Positions 49,523 through 58,624 of a stretch of 64,000 bases of DNA are shown piece after piece. The stretch lies in NCBI GenBank assembly GCA_009881125.1, contig WXFH01000002.1, positions 5,411 to 69,410 on the forward strand. The letters are read 5' to 3'. The stretch is from Acidaminobacter sp. (GTDB lineage: Bacteria > Bacillota_A > Clostridia > Peptostreptococcales > Acidaminobacteraceae). The position numbers and the translations under genes are program-made. A model generated the notes under the pieces. The model searched no databases. It had not been told where the DNA came from and worked only from the letters and a program-made list of their open reading frames with translations. Position 1 is the first letter of the stretch. The number at the start of each line of letters is the position of its first letter.

Positions 49523-49570
49523 GTGCTGGATTGGAAAATGGATCCTCAATTTCCAATCCGGCGCTTTTTC
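49523..49570 (+). terminator. Terminator after the SLH gene region
   Basis: Stem GTGCTGGATTGGAAA / TTTCCAATCCGGCGC with an inner loop, followed by TTTTTC. Confidence 0.8.
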
Positions 49571-49698
49571 TTCATAAAAAATTTTTTATGTAAACAATTT
49601 ACTTATTTGTAACGCATACGACAATCTTCGACCTTTTAAATATTTTTGGTTGTGATATACTCATTTCAGACTACATAAAGCAAACAAAAAAATGAATA

Positions 49699-49780
49699 AA
49701 ATCGGTAAACTGAGGGAAACTTCAGGACACAAAGCTATAGGGACTTCCTCCCCGGGGAAAAGTCAGCCAGTTGCAAATTT
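49699..49780 (+). ncRNA. Cyclic di-GMP-I (GEMM-I) riboswitch
   Basis: Landmarks in order: GGTAAAC, a P2 hairpin CTGAGGGAAACTTCAG with the GAAA tetraloop, GGACACAAAGC (consensus GGACGCAAAGC), a P3 arm pair GACTTCC / GGAAAAGTC, then AGCCAGTTGC. This is the order and spacing of GEMM-I aptamers, with A instead of G in the ACACAAAG joint. A terminator follows at 49788-49814, and the polysaccharide operon begins 160 bases later. Biologically consistent: c-di-GMP commonly controls exopolysaccharide synthesis. Confidence 0.75.
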
Positions 49781-49787
49781 GACATCA

Positions 49788-49814
49788 AAGGGCTGCTAAT
49801 AGCGGCTTTTTTTG
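49788..49814 (+). terminator. Expression-platform terminator of the c-di-GMP riboswitch
   Basis: Stem around GGCTGC / GCGGCT with a TAATA loop, followed by seven T. Confidence 0.75.
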
Positions 49815-49974
49815 ATACCTGAATTTATTTGTGTTCTTTTTTTGTAAAAGCGCTCATTCGACATTCTTGTATAAATTTCGACATTGATATTATAGTATAA
49901 TAATGCTTGGCGTGTGGTTGACATACAAATTTACATGATTATGTAAACCGCACAATTTGTTGGGAGGCATGTAC

Positions 49975-51885
49975 ATGAAATCGACGCGGAAATTTTCTAT
50001 ACTATTTCTTGATATCGCATTTCTTTTTGCGTCTATAGTCATCGCGATCATCCTTAAAGCAGATTTCGACCGGCTTATGTTTTTATTCCAGAATGCGCTG
50101 CAGTATATAGTACTTATGATTGGCATCAAACTGATCTTAATCAAAGTGCTGATGCTCTATGACAGCCTGTGGGAGCATGCCAGCGTAGATGAACTAATCC
50201 GCATCGCGAGCTTTGGTGTCCTCAGCCACCTGTTCATAGCCATTCTGGATGCCTCCATAGGGTCCGTGTTCAGTTATAAGAGCCTTTTGCTGATCTCGTT
50301 TTTCGACGTGGTTCTGATAGGCGGCTTCAGATTGAGTTACAGGGTCGTCAGAAGGTTGAAAAACAGGGCTTATACCATTAAGCAGATCTACAAAAATGTG
50401 TTGATCATAGGCGCAGGCTATACCGGCGGGATGACCGCCAGACACCTGCTGTCAGAACCGCAGCGCTTCGGATACCCAAAAGCGTTCATAGATGATGATC
50501 CATTAAAAGAAGGAACTTTAGTCAATGGCATTAAAGTTTTGGGCAATCGCTACGATATATTAAGTGTGGTGAAACGTCAGAAGATCGACGAAATTATCCT
50601 CGCCATCCCTTCGGTATCCATGCAGGACCGCAAGGAGATCCTGGAGGAATGCAAACGCACAGGCGCCAAAGTGAAAACTGTCCCTTCACTGGAAGAAATG
50701 ATGATCGACAATGTGGACATGAAAAAGATCAGAGATGTTGAAATTGAGGATTTGTTGGGGAGAGATGAGATCACGTTGAATCTTGAAGGGATTCAGCATT
50801 ATCTGAAGAACAAAACCGTTTTAGTCACGGGTGGCGGCGGATCTATTGGATCAGAACTGTGCCGACAGATTCTCAGATTTTCGCCTAGAAAACTTGTCAT
50901 CCTCGACATTAACGAAAACGCAGTTTATGATCTGGCAAATGAGTTGAAAACCAGAGGACTGGGAAATGTAGAACTGGATGTGATCATTGCGTCAGTTCGG
51001 GACCGCGGAGAACTCTGCAGTATCTTTAATGAGATCAGACCACAGGTCGTCTTCCATGCCGCTGCCCATAAGCACGTGCCTCTGATGGAACGGAGCCCGC
51101 GGGAGGCTATCAAGAATAACGTCTTTGGTACCCTGAATCTGGTAGATTCATCCCTCAACTACGGTGTCGAAAGGTTTGTCCTGATTTCGACTGATAAAGC
51201 GGTTAATCCAACCAGTATTATGGGTGTGAGCAAACGCATCGCGGAAATGATCGTTCAGTCCGTGGAGTCGAACAAGACCATATTTACAGCTGTACGCTTC
51301 GGCAATGTCCTGGGCTCAAATGGCAGTGTCATCCCACTTTTCAAAAAACAGATCCAGTCGGGCGGACCGCTGACAGTGACCCATAAAGACATGATTCGGT
51401 ATTTCATGACCATTCCTGAGGCCTCGAGGCTGGTCCTTCAGGCCGGCGGCATTGCCAAAGGCGGAGATGTCTTCGTCCTTGATATGGGCGAACCGGTCAA
51501 AATATTGACTTTAGCGGAGGATTTGATCCGTTTATCCGGTCTTGAGCCCTACAAAGACATCGAAATCGAGTTTTCCGGCCTTAGACCTGGCGAAAAACTC
51601 TATGAGGAACTTTTAACCTCTGAGGAATCAGTAGAAGGAGAAACGGAGCATCAGAAAATCTTCGTTGGAAAGCCAAATCGTTTGGAATACGCTTTTCTGC
51701 TGAAGCGGTTGGAGAGCCTCAGAGAGGTGATCCACTCAGGGGATATGGAGACACTGGTTATGACGCTGGAATCCCTTGTGCCTTCCTATCAAAGAGACAA
51801 TCGTGAGATCAATGAGGCGTTCATTGAAAACGGATGCAATATGCCGTCTGCTGAGATTCAGCAGTGGAATGTCGTAACGCCATAA
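49975..51885 (+). CDS. Membrane nucleotide-sugar dehydratase (CapD/WbpM-like)
   Basis: A 636-residue polysaccharide biosynthesis protein. Four N-terminal TM helices (FLDIAFLFASIVIAIIL and on, about residues 1-120), a first Rossmann-like domain (VLIIGAGYTGGMTARHLL), then the catalytic SDR domain with VTGGGGSIGSELCRQ, STDKAVNPTSIMGVSKRIAE and FGNVLGSNGSVIPLF. The STDKA...K form replaces the usual YxxxK, as in inverting 4,6-dehydratases of UDP-HexNAc. TGGGAGG lies 8 bases before ATG 49975. First gene of the c-di-GMP-riboswitch operon; it makes the first sugar precursor. Confidence 0.92.
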   Translation: MKSTRKFSILFLDIAFLFASIVIAIILKADFDRLMFLFQNALQYIVLMIGIKLILIKVLMLYDSLWEHASVDELIRIASFGVLSHLFIAILDASIGSVFSYKSLLLISFFDVVLIGGFRLSYRVVRRLKNRAYTIKQIYKNVLIIGAGYTGGMTARHLLSEPQRFGYPKAFIDDDPLKEGTLVNGIKVLGNRYDILSVVKRQKIDEIILAIPSVSMQDRKEILEECKRTGAKVKTVPSLEEMMIDNVDMKKIRDVEIEDLLGRDEITLNLEGIQHYLKNKTVLVTGGGGSIGSELCRQILRFSPRKLVILDINENAVYDLANELKTRGLGNVELDVIIASVRDRGELCSIFNEIRPQVVFHAAAHKHVPLMERSPREAIKNNVFGTLNLVDSSLNYGVERFVLISTDKAVNPTSIMGVSKRIAEMIVQSVESNKTIFTAVRFGNVLGSNGSVIPLFKKQIQSGGPLTVTHKDMIRYFMTIPEASRLVLQAGGIAKGGDVFVLDMGEPVKILTLAEDLIRLSGLEPYKDIEIEFSGLRPGEKLYEELLTSEESVEGETEHQKIFVGKPNRLEYAFLLKRLESLREVIHSGDMETLVMTLESLVPSYQRDNREINEAFIENGCNMPSAEIQQWNVVTP

Positions 51886-52081
51886 TATGTTAGTTGACAC
51901 TGTGCTTGATCGCATTGCCCTTCACTGTTTTGGACAATTTGAACTGTTGTGAAAGCCCTCGGGTGACGGAAGGACGAAATCATGATAGGATTAAATTGTT
52001 GTGCTGTATTTTGAATCTTTGCAGCCGGCCAACAAATCGTACACCTGAAATCCTAAATCTAGAAGTGGAGGCTTTCGTAAC

Positions 52082-52774
52082 ATGGACCAAGAATTTGATA
52101 CCCTGGATCTCAGGGAACTGTTTTACATGCTTTTAAAGCACATTAAACTGATCTCCATCCTGACTATTCTTGCAGTACTGATCAGTGCCGGTGTTTCGTT
52201 TTTTCTGCTGACTCCGGAATATGAAACCTACACCACTTTGATGTTGGGAAAACCTGTAGAAGAGCTGTCGACCTCTCAAATCAACAATCAAGGGATTCTG
52301 ACGAATCAGCAGCTGATTGGAACTTATGCTGAAATCGCAAAATCCAATGCGGTTGTCAATCAAGTGGTCAGTGATCTCGGCAACAACTTGAGTCCGGGCG
52401 AACTGCGCTCCAAGATGAGTGTGACCCTGCTCAACAATACAGCGGTAATCAAAGTGGCGGTAAGAGATACCAACCCAGAACGCGCTGCCCTGATTGCCAA
52501 TGAAGTGGCAAAAACCTTTATGGAAGAAGTCTCATACATCATGAAGATTGAAAACGTGCAGGTAATTGACTTTGCGGAGATTCCAAGCTCTCCGGTGTCT
52601 CCTCGTATTCCAATGAATCTGGCCATCAGCCTGGTGCTTGGTTTGATGCTGGGCGTATTCATCTCGTTCCTGATTGAGTTTCTCGACCGCTCCATCAAGA
52701 CCCCGGAAGAAGTGCAGCAGTTGCTCGGGCTCCCGGTCATTGGCATGATCCCGGAAATGCAGGAGGAGAACTAG
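52082..52774 (+). CDS. Wzz/YveK-type polysaccharide chain-length modulator
   Basis: A 230-residue membrane protein with two TM segments bracketing an extracytoplasmic domain: TM1 ISILTILAVLISAGVSFFLL and TM2 MNLAISLVLGLMLGVFISFL, with the family SPVSPRIPMNLAIS just before TM2. In Gram-positives it activates the separate tyrosine kinase, encoded next with a single base between. GGAGG lies 11 bases before the ATG. A 196-base gap separates it from the dehydratase gene. Confidence 0.92.
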   Translation: MDQEFDTLDLRELFYMLLKHIKLISILTILAVLISAGVSFFLLTPEYETYTTLMLGKPVEELSTSQINNQGILTNQQLIGTYAEIAKSNAVVNQVVSDLGNNLSPGELRSKMSVTLLNNTAVIKVAVRDTNPERAALIANEVAKTFMEEVSYIMKIENVQVIDFAEIPSSPVSPRIPMNLAISLVLGLMLGVFISFLIEFLDRSIKTPEEVQQLLGLPVIGMIPEMQEEN

Positions 52775-52775
52775 T

Positions 52776-53507
52776 ATGGATACACTAATTTCGCATATCA
52801 GTCCTAAGTCACCTATTTCTGAAGCTTACAGAACCCTTAGGACAAATATACAGTTCTCGGATTTGGATCGAAACATCAAAACTATTGTCTTCACCAGTGC
52901 CATGGCAGGTGAGGGAAAGACAACAACGGCTTCCAATGTTGGCGTGGTCTCAGCTAAAGCGGGCAAAAGAGTTCTGATTATAGACGCAGATCTTCGCAAA
53001 CCCAGTATTCACAAAATGTTTAAGAAGGTTAATGCCAAAGGCTTATCTGATGCTTTGATCTCAGACGAATCCCCAATTAGATTTGTCATCCCAACTGAAG
53101 AACCGAATCTTGATTTAATGTTGTCAGGCCCTATACCGCCCAATCCTTCTGAAATACTGGGATCCAAGCGTATGCGAGCATTAATGGATAAACTGAAGGA
53201 CGCCTATGACCTGATCCTGATAGACGCACCACCTGTGGGCATAGTCACAGATGCCCAAATATTGTCCTCTTTTATGGATGGGACCATGCTGGTGCTGAGA
53301 GTAGGTCACGGTGACCGCAAACAGACGGCCTATGCTGTAGAACTACTGAGAAACGTGAATGCCAATCTTTTGGGTGTTGTCATGAACCGGCTTCCAATTA
53401 ACGAAGGCGGCTATTATAAGTATAAATATTATGCGTATTACGGCGCGGCTTATGGGGAAGAACAAGAGACTCCAAAACGTGGCCTGTTTAAAAAGAAACG
53501 CCGTTAA
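52776..53507 (+). CDS. Bacterial tyrosine kinase of the CpsD/CapB type
   Basis: A 243-residue cytoplasmic BY-kinase: Walker A SAMAGEGKTTTASN, Walker A' VLIIDADLRKPSIH, Walker B YDLILIDAPPV, and a C-terminal tyrosine cluster (YYKYKYYAYYGAAY) for autophosphorylation. It partners with the Wzz-like protein one base upstream, and its phosphorylation cycle with the phosphatase encoded next controls polymer export. Confidence 0.95.
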   Translation: MDTLISHISPKSPISEAYRTLRTNIQFSDLDRNIKTIVFTSAMAGEGKTTTASNVGVVSAKAGKRVLIIDADLRKPSIHKMFKKVNAKGLSDALISDESPIRFVIPTEEPNLDLMLSGPIPPNPSEILGSKRMRALMDKLKDAYDLILIDAPPVGIVTDAQILSSFMDGTMLVLRVGHGDRKQTAYAVELLRNVNANLLGVVMNRLPINEGGYYKYKYYAYYGAAYGEEQETPKRGLFKKKRR

Positions 53508-53567
53508 GTGGGCCTAATAAGTGTTTAAGCTTCAGATAACTGCAGAAAGCAAGGTGATCGAGACATT

Positions 53568-54398
53568 ATGTATGATATCCACTCCCACCTTCTCCCCAAT
53601 ATTCCCGGTGATGATGGTGCCAGGAGCCATGATATGGCGTATCGCATGGCCAAACAGTCTTTGAATGCGGGTTTTAGGCACGTGCTGGCTACCTCGCATT
53701 TTATTTCAGGTGAGCCGTTTGGTAAGCGCGAAGATCTGATTATATCTGCTCGCGCTATTTCAAAATTTCTGCAGTCAAAAGGCATGGATCTTCAGATCAC
53801 GCCGGCACATGAAGCGTACCTTATGCCCGAATTGATCCATCACATCAAAAAAGGCGAAGTCATTCTCATTGCCAATCGATATTTGCTCCTTGAACTGCCT
53901 ATGACAGGCTGGATGCCTGAGACATTTTCATTGATTACGGATCTTCACGAGCTGGGCCTTAAAGTGATTATTGCCCACCCTGAGCGCTGCGCTGCCATAA
54001 CGGAAAAACCCGAATTGGCCGTGGAGCTCATTGACACAGGTGCCTATCTTCAGCTTAATCTTGGCAGCCTCAAGCATCCTAAATCCAGTGCTGGAAAAAC
54101 AGCCAGAAAGCTGCTGAAGTATAAAATGTATCACTTTATTGGCAGCGACGCCCATAATGATACAACGCGTTCACCCCAGGTGGGGGAAGCCCTTGAGATT
54201 TTAAAGTCACTGACAAGTCAGGATTATTTTGAGCGTTTGAGCGCACTGAATCCTGAACGCGCTTTTAAAGGCTTCGAGGTTGACAATAGTTTTGATGAAA
54301 CTTGGACGACTTTTGATGTTCCTGGAATGACGAGTGCAGTTCTGCTGAAGGAAAGCTTCTGGAAGAGATTGGAGGCTTGGCGATTTGCGCGGCGCTAA
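53568..54398 (+). CDS. Tyrosine-protein phosphatase of the CpsB/YwqE PHP family
   Basis: A 276-residue metal-dependent phosphatase. It starts with the PHP motif YDIHSHLLPNIPGDDGA, later VIIAHPERC and FIGSDAHND provide metal ligands. It dephosphorylates the tyrosine cluster of the kinase encoded upstream. GCAAGG is 12 bases before the ATG (moderate). The next gene starts inside its last codons. Confidence 0.93.
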   Translation: MYDIHSHLLPNIPGDDGARSHDMAYRMAKQSLNAGFRHVLATSHFISGEPFGKREDLIISARAISKFLQSKGMDLQITPAHEAYLMPELIHHIKKGEVILIANRYLLLELPMTGWMPETFSLITDLHELGLKVIIAHPERCAAITEKPELAVELIDTGAYLQLNLGSLKHPKSSAGKTARKLLKYKMYHFIGSDAHNDTTRSPQVGEALEILKSLTSQDYFERLSALNPERAFKGFEVDNSFDETWTTFDVPGMTSAVLLKESFWKRLEAWRFARR

Positions 54399-54954
54399 TG
54401 ACAAAAAAAAATGGGTGCTCCTCTTGGCCGCAGTGTGCCTTGTTTTAGTGGCCGGAGTTGTCTATGTGGATTATAAAACGGATCAAATGATGGGCTTAGC
54501 CTCAGGAGAGATCATCGAAGTTTTGGAGCCTCATGTCATTGAAATACCTGTAGAAACAGAGTCGGAGAAAGTCGCAGAGGTGACTGATCTGACGGAGAAC
54601 GACACCGAGGGCGCAACTCCTTCTGATGGTGAGGCTGTTTCTTCAGATAATCAAACAAAACTCCCGGCAGCAGCGCCTCAAAAGCCAGCCCCTGAATCTT
54701 CAAACAATGTAACCGAACAAGCTACTGAAAACACCACAGATATCAGTGCAGAGGAAGCGACCTTGTTTGAAAAAGCTCAAGCATACAAACTGGCTTCTTC
54801 CAAGCTGAGCGCAAAAGAAATCAACGCGCTGATCCAGTGGAGTCAGGATGGTTTTAATGAAACAGAGAAAGAAAGCGCCAAGTCGCTTTTTTATAGTCGT
54901 TTTTCAGAGGAAGAACAGCAGTGGATCCTTGGACTATTCAAAAAATATAACTAA
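54385..54954 (+). CDS. Single-pass membrane protein of unknown function
   Basis: A 189-residue protein: short basic start, one TM segment (WVLLLAAVCLVLVAGVVYV), an acidic Thr/Glu/Ala-rich linker (about residues 45-120) and a helical C-terminal domain (LFEKAQAYKLASSKLSAKEI). TTG 54385 is chosen because GGAGG lies 9 bases upstream; it overlaps the phosphatase gene by 14 bases. Its place inside the polysaccharide operon suggests a role in envelope assembly, but no family is recognised. Confidence 0.7.
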   Translation: MRGANDKKKWVLLLAAVCLVLVAGVVYVDYKTDQMMGLASGEIIEVLEPHVIEIPVETESEKVAEVTDLTENDTEGATPSDGEAVSSDNQTKLPAAAPQKPAPESSNNVTEQATENTTDISAEEATLFEKAQAYKLASSKLSAKEINALIQWSQDGFNETEKESAKSLFYSRFSEEEQQWILGLFKKYN

Positions 54955-54977
54955 AAAGGTCAGGAGGGCCAACAATT

Positions 54978-56039
54978 ATGTCATTTAAGTGGAAAAAAGG
55001 CGCCGCAGGCGCGCTGGCAGCACTGATCTCCCTTACAGGCTCAATGAGTTTTGCCGATGGTTTGGATACGGTGTATATTGACTTGATGTTGAAGGCGCTG
55101 GAAGTACAGCCTGTTGAAGAACGGGTGGACTTTGGCGATGTTTTAAAGATTACACTTTATGACAACGAAACCATTGAGGCGACGAAATCCAACTATCAAT
55201 CTCAACTGACTGACTCTCAAAAAGACTTTATGACACAAAACGGCATAACTTCGGCGACAGTAGTGGAAAATCTTGAAGCGCTGAAAACCTGGTCTTTCAA
55301 TGATCGTATGGCATTGGTGGACGCAGCGGTGTCGCTGAATAAAAATGGCATGCTGAGCCTCAACAATAAATACATAACGACCACCAGCACAGGCGGCTCG
55401 GTGTTTACACCACCGGACGAGGTTAAGCTGGGCTTGCCGGATCTCGGCATTACCATTACAAAGCCTGTACTTGGTGCAAGCCAAGGCTTTAAAGATATGA
55501 CCAAGCATTGGTCAGCCAATTATGTCACGCTGCTTACAAGGGCAGGCGTTATAGCAGGCTTTCCGGACCAGACCTACAGACCGGAGCAGCCACTGACGAG
55601 AGCTGAGGTTATCACTATGCTGGTGAAGGCTTTTTCCAAGGAGTACAAAGCCTTAAAACCGGAGTTGCTTCCTATGGATGTCAAAGCCGGGGATTGGCAT
55701 TATGACTTTATGTCCTATGCCTCTTACTTAAATCTCTATGAAATTCTCGACGGAAGAGCACTGCCGGATGAGCCGCTGACTCGCGAAAAGACGGCGAATC
55801 TCCTTGCAAATATGGCTATGGTCCTTAAACTCAATACAGAGGGCGGCACCAGCCTCAGCTTTTCAGACATTAAGACCTTAAATGCCACCTCACAAGAGGA
55901 TCTCCTTTGGCTTACCAAAATGGGCATTTTCTCTGGGTACCCGGATGGAACGTTCAAACCTAATCAAATTTTGACACGTGCGGAAGCCAGTGTCCTAATG
56001 ATCAAGATGATGCAGCTGTTTTACGGGAATTTGGAATAG
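54978..56039 (+). CDS. S-layer homology (SLH) domain protein
   Basis: A 353-residue exported protein. The signal peptide ends at FADG; this region contains the last 9-mer copy of the window. After an N-terminal domain of about 150 residues come three SLH motifs: FKDMTKHWSANYVTLLTRAG with FPDQTYRPEQPLTRAE, a second from LPMDVKAGDWHYDFMSYA, and a third with MGIFSGYPDGTFKPNQILT. Such proteins bind pyruvylated or similar secondary wall polymers. GGAGGG is 10 bases before the ATG. Being in the polysaccharide operon, it may attach to the polymer the operon makes. Confidence 0.9.
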   Translation: MSFKWKKGAAGALAALISLTGSMSFADGLDTVYIDLMLKALEVQPVEERVDFGDVLKITLYDNETIEATKSNYQSQLTDSQKDFMTQNGITSATVVENLEALKTWSFNDRMALVDAAVSLNKNGMLSLNNKYITTTSTGGSVFTPPDEVKLGLPDLGITITKPVLGASQGFKDMTKHWSANYVTLLTRAGVIAGFPDQTYRPEQPLTRAEVITMLVKAFSKEYKALKPELLPMDVKAGDWHYDFMSYASYLNLYEILDGRALPDEPLTREKTANLLANMAMVLKLNTEGGTSLSFSDIKTLNATSQEDLLWLTKMGIFSGYPDGTFKPNQILTRAEASVLMIKMMQLFYGNLE

Positions 56040-56074
56040 GAGAACAGATCAACAGACTATGAGGAGGCAGAAGG

Positions 56075-58471
56075 ATGAAATTATTTAGGAAGAAATGGCT
56101 GGCTATGGTGCTGGCGGTAGCTCTAAGCTTTAGCAGTATTGGCGCGGGCTTTGCTTACACCTCAGATACCGACACTTATAGTGAACTTTTTAGTTATATT
56201 TATGGACTTTATCTGGATGATTTGACAAATGATGATGTCATTGCCGTTGGCGCTGCGCTGCTGGCAATTTATGACCACGAAGCAGAGTTAAAAACAGCGC
56301 TGCTGGGTGCAGATCAATATGGCTATCTTGACGATTATGGCTTTGATAACGCTGTCTATACGGCATTGTTTGACTGGCTAAGAAATAACGCTGCTGAAAT
56401 CAAGGACTTCCTGAGCGACGTTGTTGCGGATACATCTCCAGAATCAACCGTTTATGGCGCAGTACTGCAAGGCTGGGCTTCAGAGGTTTGGACCCTCATG
56501 CCTGAAGACTTCAAAGCAAGAGTCAATGAATTTGCGGATACACCAGCAGAGCGCATTCAATTGATTCAGCTGTTTGTTCAGAATGTGGTCTTAACTTCCG
56601 AGATTGGAACAGCGACAGAGGATGCCTCAGGGGATTACACTCTGGAGCTGGATTCAGCCTTGATGAACTGGGCGGCTTATCTGACTTTAATTCAAGACCC
56701 TGTTTTGGACCTTTCAAATCCGGCCGAATTCAGCAACGCCACAAAATCAGTGGCAGACGCGGTATTTGGCGTCCTTGAGAGTGAATTCGCGTCTTATCAG
56801 ACCATCATCAACGTCCTGATCAAATTCGATCTGCTCGAAGTGGATGAATACACCGCTCCGGGCGGCGGAGGTGGCGGCGGTGGCGGTGGCGGCGGTATTG
56901 CGCCTCCTCCTGTAGCGCCTCCGGTTGAACAACCTATCCCAACGCCTGAGAAACCAACAGACACTACCCCTAATCCGGATGCCACTTATACGTCACTGGC
57001 TATGCGTCAAGCGCTGCAGTTGATCAATAGCGCTGTCGTCACCCAGTCTCAGGCAGATCCGGTTCTTGAAGATCTTGAAAAAGAAGTCCTTGCTGCAAGT
57101 CAGGACATCGTTGAAACCCTTCAAATTGTAGAACGTGCAGCAGACCTCATCGCCAAACTTCTGGAGAACGACGCCTTGACGGATCAAGGCGCAATCAATT
57201 ATACGAATCAGCTGCTCACACAGTTTATCGCGCCAGCCATGGCGAAAGATACCACAGGTGGAACGCATCATAAGCTAGAAGCACTAGCGGCATTCATGCT
57301 AGAAAGCGTTCTTGAGCGCATTGGCAGCATCGAAATAACGGATGTGATTACGGACACTATGGTCAAAGCGGCAGTTGCTGAGCAGAACAACGCTTTGGTC
57401 ATGATGAAGGAAGGGCTTTCCGCCATCTTTACAGATGCTGAAATCGCTGCGCTGAGCCAGAATGTGTCTGTTGAGATTACAGGTACTTCGGTCAAAATTG
57501 CGCCTGCGGCAGTGGCTTACATGAAGTCTAATAATATCGGCATCCATATTGTGATTGGAAATATGTCAATGATGCTCTCAGAGCAAACTATGGACACCAT
57601 AAAAGCGGGACTCACACTGGTGGTAGAGTTAAAACCTGTGCCAACTAATGGTTTCGCAAATAAACTTGTAAACGGCGCCCAAGGAATTTTGGGCTCGGTT
57701 TATGATCCTTCGGTTTATCTAATTAATGATCTGGGTGTTGTCGTTGAAGTCCTCTCTAATATTGAACCATGGATCGCGCTTCCGCTTGGCAGCTTCCGTT
57801 CAAATCTTCATACGGTTGGCGCTTACTATTACAATCAAAGCGCGGGTGTCTGGGAGTATATCAGAAGCCGAGTGGAGAATGACCGCGTGGTCTTCCACGC
57901 GCCGCACCTCAGTACTTACGGCGTTCTTCAAAGAAATGTCGTCTTTTCGGACATGACTTCGCACTGGGCTAAGTCAGTTATTGAAGGGCTCGCTGTGAAG
58001 GGTATAGTTTCCGGCAGATCTTTGACAGATTATGAACCAAATGGGACGATCACAAGAGCGGAATTTGCGACAATCCTGGTTCAAGCCCTTCAGCTTGAAG
58101 GGGATGTCAAAGTGACGTTTAATGATGTTTACAGTAGTGACTGGTATTACGAATATGTCAATGTCGCTGCGCTCCATGGACTTGTCAGCGGTGTAGGCAG
58201 CGGTAAGTTTGATCCTAATGCCAACATTACCCGCCAGGATATGGCCATCATGATTATGAAGGCTTATGAGAAGATGATTGGTAAGACGGTTAAGAGTGTA
58301 CCGGTAGGGATTAAGGATCTGGTGGAAGTTAGTGCTTATGCCAAAGATCGAGTACTCGCGGCTAGATTTAATAAGTTGATTGGTGGATATCCGGATGGGT
58401 CGTTCATGCCAGTGGCGAATGCTACTCGTGCTGAGGCGGGGCAGATGGTGGGGAATTTGCTGTCGAAATAA
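56075..58471 (+). CDS. Large SLH surface protein with a polyglycine hinge
   Basis: A 798-residue exported protein. A signal peptide (MVLAVALSFSSIGAGFAY) is followed by a helical domain to about residue 265, a run of 12 Gly and a Pro-rich hinge (IAPPPVAPPVEQPIPTPEKP), a second helical region, a beta domain around residues 480-630, and three C-terminal SLH motifs (FSDMTSHWAKSVIEGLAVKG, FNDVYSSDWYYEYVNVAALH, a last with IGGYPDGSFMPVANATRAE). GGAGG precedes the ATG and it follows the previous SLH gene by 35 bases, closing the operon. The function beyond wall attachment is unknown. Confidence 0.9.
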   Translation: MKLFRKKWLAMVLAVALSFSSIGAGFAYTSDTDTYSELFSYIYGLYLDDLTNDDVIAVGAALLAIYDHEAELKTALLGADQYGYLDDYGFDNAVYTALFDWLRNNAAEIKDFLSDVVADTSPESTVYGAVLQGWASEVWTLMPEDFKARVNEFADTPAERIQLIQLFVQNVVLTSEIGTATEDASGDYTLELDSALMNWAAYLTLIQDPVLDLSNPAEFSNATKSVADAVFGVLESEFASYQTIINVLIKFDLLEVDEYTAPGGGGGGGGGGGGIAPPPVAPPVEQPIPTPEKPTDTTPNPDATYTSLAMRQALQLINSAVVTQSQADPVLEDLEKEVLAASQDIVETLQIVERAADLIAKLLENDALTDQGAINYTNQLLTQFIAPAMAKDTTGGTHHKLEALAAFMLESVLERIGSIEITDVITDTMVKAAVAEQNNALVMMKEGLSAIFTDAEIAALSQNVSVEITGTSVKIAPAAVAYMKSNNIGIHIVIGNMSMMLSEQTMDTIKAGLTLVVELKPVPTNGFANKLVNGAQGILGSVYDPSVYLINDLGVVVEVLSNIEPWIALPLGSFRSNLHTVGAYYYNQSAGVWEYIRSRVENDRVVFHAPHLSTYGVLQRNVVFSDMTSHWAKSVIEGLAVKGIVSGRSLTDYEPNGTITRAEFATILVQALQLEGDVKVTFNDVYSSDWYYEYVNVAALHGLVSGVGSGKFDPNANITRQDMAIMIMKAYEKMIGKTVKSVPVGIKDLVEVSAYAKDRVLAARFNKLIGGYPDGSFMPVANATRAEAGQMVGNLLSK

Positions 58472-58567
58472 AAATAAGTGAGCTCCTTCGGAGCTTCCGC
58501 TTGGAAGTAGATTGGCATCTCAAGTAAGCCGCTTCTTAACCATTAAGCGAAATTAGATGCTATGCAA

Positions 58568-58610
58568 AAGAAAGCGGGACTGCTGACGCAGTTCCGCTTT
58601 CTTAAGAAAT
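58568..58610 (+). terminator. Terminator of the polysaccharide/SLH operon
   Basis: Stem AAGAAAGCGGGAC / GTTCCGCTTTCTT (one G-T pair) with a loop of 10 bases; the right arm is T-rich. A smaller hairpin (GAGCTCC / GGAGCT, about 58480-58495) comes first. Confidence 0.65.
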
Positions 58611-58624
58611 ATACCTGACTGGGT

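Larger units (their letters stand above)
3944..55061. repeat. Dispersed 9-mer GCCGATGGT, 27 exact copies
   Basis: Plus-strand copies start at 3944, 8591, 11364, 12857, 19479, 24292, 24939, 28219, 31135, 34045, 36676, 41885, 44521, 47569 and 55053. Copies on the minus strand (read as ACCATCGGC) start at 3965, 10662, 14626, 16251, 18816, 23363, 24870, 29384, 30192, 31156, 34056 and 42806. One-mismatch copies were noted at 17930, 21826, 25992 and 33024. The base after the motif is C in about half of the copies and the base before is often T or A. Random expectation for a 9-mer in 64 kb on both strands is about 0.5. Confidence 0.9.

Noticed and set aside
51894..52081. Small frame between the dehydratase and wzz genes
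   Set aside because: No ribosome binding site and no protein-like composition; it overlaps the wzz start in another frame. Treated as intergenic.
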